In this document: piece by piece, positions 13,014-15,108 of the stretch | How the letters are laid out: the number at the start of each line of letters is the position of its first letter | Numbering within the stretch: position 1 is the first letter of the stretch | From: Acidobacteriota bacterium | GTDB lineage: Bacteria; Acidobacteriota; Terriglobia; Acidiferrales; 2-02-FULL-67-57 | Assembly (NCBI GenBank): GCA_016189965.1 | Contig: JACPRL010000177.1 | Coordinates: 1 to 15,108 of the forward strand | Direction: 5' to 3' | DNA length: 15,108 nt | Notes under the pieces: generated by a model | Seen by the model: only the letters and a program-made list of their open reading frames with translations | What the model was told of the DNA's origin: nothing | The model's database searches: none | Program-made: the position numbers and the translations under genes

Positions 13014-13589
13014 TTACTTGGCCTTGGTGGGCCTGATGATGATGCCCGGTATTTCCTCGCCTCCGAATACCAACCGAAGCGCCTGAGCGTCCTTGGGTAT
13101 CTCAAGCAAAAACCCCAGATACGGGCTTCCAAATTTTTGCCCCGTTATTAGGGGCAGAGTCTTGTGTTCCTTCTCGTCAGCGTATGTTGCTGACATAAGC
13201 CACTCAACAACCTCGAATGGCTCTACTGTTGGATCATCTCCGACCATGTGAAGATTGCCGAAGTTGTGAAACTTTTCACCCTTCCCGGTAGCTAGCGTGA
13301 CGCGAGGAGCTGAGACAGTGCCATTCGGTCCTTTGTATTGGATAACCAAATGCAGGAAAAGAAGACAATGGTTTTCCCGAACCGCGTCCCAACTAATCCG
13401 CTCACCTTGCGGATGCCAAGGGCTTTGCTCTCCCGCTAACCTGCATTCCGCTGAGACAACTACTACCTTCCAGTTTTTGCTCTCCCCTGCGGTTTGCTTC
13501 TCCGGCGTCCGCTCCTGGTCCGGTGCCCCGTAAGAAAGCAGCGTCAGCAAGAAACAGGCGACGGCAACACTCAAACTCGAACGGCTCAT
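13014..13589 (-). CDS. Exported protein of unknown function, lower G+C than surroundings
   Basis: I do not recognise this 191-residue protein. ATG 13589 is chosen because a signal peptide follows (MSRSSLSVAVACFLLTLLSYG, cleavage near residues 21-24) and GAGGTGG lies about 10 bases upstream on the minus strand; the frame stays open beyond but overlaps the next gene antisense. The mature part has strands such as NWKVVVVSAECRL, HCLLFLHLVIQYKGPNG, PYLGFLLEIPKDAQALRLVFGGEEI, suggesting a beta-sandwich. The ending LVFEIP/ALRLVF-like pattern recalls DUF4352-type immunoglobulin-like exported proteins, but I cannot confirm this. Base composition differs: positions 13201-13260 are 50% G+C by hand count, versus 68% in an equal stretch of panB (4921-4980). 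It could be recently acquired. It ends the minus-strand group, 65 bp after the DUF2238 gene, so co-transcription is possible. Confidence 0.7.
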   Translation of the reverse strand: MSRSSLSVAVACFLLTLLSYGAPDQERTPEKQTAGESKNWKVVVVSAECRLAGEQSPWHPQGERISWDAVRENHCLLFLHLVIQYKGPNGTVSAPRVTLATGKGEKFHNFGNLHMVGDDPTVEPFEVVEWLMSATYADEKEHKTLPLITGQKFGSPYLGFLLEIPKDAQALRLVFGGEEIPGIIIRPTKAK

Positions 13590-13654
13590 CTGACACCCCC
13601 ACCTCGCCCAACCTAATTGCGATACTCCTCGGTAAGTTGTGCTTTCCCGCTTCC

Positions 13655-14398
13655 CTAGCTGGATTTGTTGCGCTCCTCTTCGCGCATCAGGTCCAGCAAT
13701 TTCACCTCGCCGAGCGGCTCCCTCCCTTTGATCTCCAGGCTCTCCCGCCATTCCTCTCCGAAGCGGCGGTTGAATTTCCAGTTGATGAACGCGACCACGC
13801 TCATCGAGACGATAGCCCCGATCGTCGCCAACCCCATGTCCTTGTGCGCGTCCCACACATCCCCCTGTGTCCCCAGGTAGGCTTGCCCCAGCTCCCCGCC
13901 ATAGAGCATCGCCGCGGCCCACTCGATCAGCTCATACAGCATGCTGAACGACATCGTCAGGTCCACCGGCAGGTAGTAGCCCCAGAAGCCTTTCACCCCG
14001 GCAATGCGCAGGAACACCTCCCGGACGGGGTAGGCCAGCAGCAACCCGAACGAGAAGTGCACCAGGCGGTCGTAGTGGTTCCGCTCCAGTCCGAACCAAT
14101 CGTTCGGCCCGCTCCCCAGAAGCGCGCGGAACCAGTCGTTGTAGGGCACCAGCGCGTAGGTGTAGTGCGCCCCGATGGTGTGCAGGCTGAGGTGGATAAA
14201 GATCAACGTGTAGGAGATGTTGCTCAGCGGAAATCGCCGGTAGGTGAGAATCAGAAATCCTACCCAGAGCACCGTCAGCACGTGTTCCAGCACCCAGTCC
14301 TTGAACATCCACGGCCGCCACGCCCACACCAGGAACCAGCCGGCATAAATCCCCAGCAGCCACCGCGGAAACCGCCGGCCGTAGAAGAAGCTCTCCAT
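13655..14398 (-). CDS. YjdF/DUF2238 family integral membrane protein
   Basis: This 247-residue membrane protein has about six hydrophobic helices (near residues 12-28, 36-52, 61-79, 112-128, 141-164, 187-206) and a hydrophilic tail of about 40 residues. Family hallmarks are clear: RNHYDRLVHFSFGLLLAYP (106-124), SMLYELIEWAAA (152-163) and YLGTQGDVWDAHKDMGLATIGA (174-195). These are shared with E. coli YjdF, which is about 40 residues shorter. The conserved His, Asp and Glu residues at the membrane face suggest metal or polar-substrate binding, but the family has no established function. ATG 14398 has GGAGGG on the minus strand (14408-14403) 4-5 bases upstream. It is followed after 65 bp by the low-G+C exported gene on the same strand. 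Confidence 0.88.
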   Translation of the reverse strand: MESFFYGRRFPRWLLGIYAGWFLVWAWRPWMFKDWVLEHVLTVLWVGFLILTYRRFPLSNISYTLIFIHLSLHTIGAHYTYALVPYNDWFRALLGSGPNDWFGLERNHYDRLVHFSFGLLLAYPVREVFLRIAGVKGFWGYYLPVDLTMSFSMLYELIEWAAAMLYGGELGQAYLGTQGDVWDAHKDMGLATIGAIVSMSVVAFINWKFNRRFGEEWRESLEIKGREPLGEVKLLDLMREEERNKSS

Positions 14399-14540
14399 CC
14401 TTCCCTCCGAGAAACAAAGTAAGGGCAGGCTCTAAGGGCGCAGGGAAGTCCGAGCCGTCCGCCAGCAGCGCCACAACTCCTCTGTCTGGGCTGCCATGGT
14501 CAAGGTTCCCATCTTCAATTCTTGGTTTTCGATTGCGGGT

Positions 14541-14616
14541 TGGCTGGGGCGCCAGGATTCGAACCTGGACCTTTCGGATTAACAGTCCGACGTGCTACCA
14601 GACGCACCCCGCCCCA
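14541..14616 (-). tRNA. tRNA-Asn (anticodon GTT), CCA encoded
   Basis: Read on the minus strand, the 76 bases fold as a complete cloverleaf. The acceptor is TGGGGCG/CGCCCCA (14616-14610 / 14551-14545). The D-arm is GTGC...GCAC with an 8-base loop containing GG. The anticodon arm is TCGGA-CTGTTAA-TCCGA (14590-14574), giving GTT. The variable loop has five bases, and the T-arm is CCAGG-TTCGAAT-CCTGG. The discriminator is G (14544), as expected for tRNA-Asn, and CCA is encoded (14543-14541). Positions 8-9 are G-G in place of the usual T8, a small oddity. No integrase or att-like duplication of its 3' end is seen in the window. Confidence 0.95.
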
Positions 14617-14699
14617 GCGGGTTCTTCTCCATCGTCGGACTTCTGCGGGCAAACGTCAAGGCCGCAGCGGGGAAGAGGAGGATGAGACAGCGTGTTCTC

Positions 14700-15108
14700 T
14701 CAGCAGAAGCGGGGCCACCAGCGCGGCACACGGCGGTAGTAGTCGCGATACTCCTCCCCGAACCGCCGCTCCAGATCCCGCTCTTCGTAGTAGGGAACGA
14801 AGAGCGAGAGAAACAGCACGAAGAGCGCGAACCCGAACCACAGCCCCACCGAGCCCACCCACAGCGCCAGTCCCGTCAGGATGGCACCCACGCCCCACAT
14901 CATCGGGTTGCGCACGTAGCGATAGGGGCCGGCGATGACCAGCCGCTTGGTTTTGGCTGTGAATGGGTGCGCCGTCCCCTGGCCCAGGGTGAGGAAGAGC
15001 GAGTTGGTCCACACGACGATGCCCAACCCCGCGAGACACAGCAGCGCGCCCAGCCACGGGATTTGAACCCCGCGCCAGCCCATGTGGCGGTCGAGCCAGA
15101 GCCAACCC
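14700..15108 (-). CDS. Isoprenylcysteine carboxyl methyltransferase/PEMT-like membrane protein (5' part outside window)
   Basis: The frame is open to the window edge on the minus strand (reading GWLWLDRH before Met at 15083), so the true start may lie outside; 135 residues are visible. They show hydrophobic helices (about IPWLGALLCLAGLGIVVW and VGAILTGLALWVGSVGLWFGFALFVLFLSLF). Between them is the S-adenosylmethionine-site motif AGPYRYVRNPMMWG. A C-terminal EERDLERRFGEEYRDYYRRVPRWWPR closes the family pattern. Such bacterial proteins methylate small hydrophobic or lipid substrates; few have known substrates, so no gene symbol is given. It ends 84 bp before the tRNA-Asn gene on the same strand. 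Whether Met 15083 is the start cannot be decided here, though usual family length (about 150-200) suggests more residues upstream. Confidence 0.85.
   Translation of the reverse strand, partial: GWLWLDRHMGWRGVQIPWLGALLCLAGLGIVVWTNSLFLTLGQGTAHPFTAKTKRLVIAGPYRYVRNPMMWGVGAILTGLALWVGSVGLWFGFALFVLFLSLFVPYYEERDLERRFGEEYRDYYRRVPRWWPRFC

Noticed and set aside
13590..13922. N-terminal extension of the low-G+C exported protein
   Set aside because: It overlaps the conserved DUF2238 gene out of frame on the same strand and would bury the signal peptide.
14541..14616. tRNA-Asn as integration site of a mobile island
   Set aside because: No integrase and no duplication of the tRNA 3' end is visible in the window.

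Overview
The window is a G+C-rich bacterial chromosome segment. It fits an Acidobacteriota (Terriglobia-like) genome best: folK, a deoxynucleoside kinase, panB and panC lie together, there is an ARPP-1-type exported protein, and the intergenic spaces are packed with hairpin repeats. That assignment is an inference from gene content; the window holds no rRNA or other phylogenetic marker that settles it. No phage, plasmid, transposase or CRISPR genes are present.

Layout. Positions 1-889 hold the 3' part of ruvB (Holliday-junction helicase). A 227-bp gap with a composite hairpin repeat separates it from a small secreted Spy/CpxP-like protein (1117-1482), which is closed by a textbook intrinsic terminator. 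folK (1568-2092) runs tail-to-tail into an exported ARPP-1-type protein on the minus strand (2089-3237); their stop codons overlap. A deoxynucleoside kinase (3385-4044) diverges from the latter. A gene-free stretch of about 590 bp follows. It is made of a tandem 122-bp repeat, further hairpins and a good sigma-70-type promoter, and leads into panB (4639-5562). Two DinB-superfamily genes follow on the same strand: one two-domain fusion (5615-6646) and one single-domain gene (6687-7202). The second overlaps the GTG start of panC (7199-8071) by 4 bp. panB-dinB-dinB-panC therefore looks like one operon making pantothenate, with two passenger genes for putative metal-dependent thiol-transferase/hydrolase-like proteins in its middle. 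After a structured 250-bp spacer comes a large AsmA-family membrane-anchored protein (8322-11756).

The right part is gene-poor: a 560-bp hairpin-repeat cluster, a small exported BamE/SmpA-like protein (12315-12620), another repeat copy, then four minus-strand genes. These are an exported orphan of distinctly lower G+C (13014-13589), a YjdF/DUF2238 membrane protein (13655-14398), tRNA-Asn(GTT) with encoded CCA (14541-14616), and an isoprenylcysteine-methyltransferase-like membrane protein cut by the window end (14700-15108).

The most unusual content is not a protein system but the intergenic DNA. A modular repeat occurs three times (896-1015 minus, 12039-12280 plus, 12685-12774 plus). Its first module is an exchangeable hairpin, its core is conserved, and its tail motif recurs upstream of asmA. 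One copy carries a second repeat inserted in its core, and a relative of that second repeat lies inside the panB reading frame. Several hairpins differ between copies by paired, compensatory changes. This suggests selection on structure, or mobilisation as hairpins.
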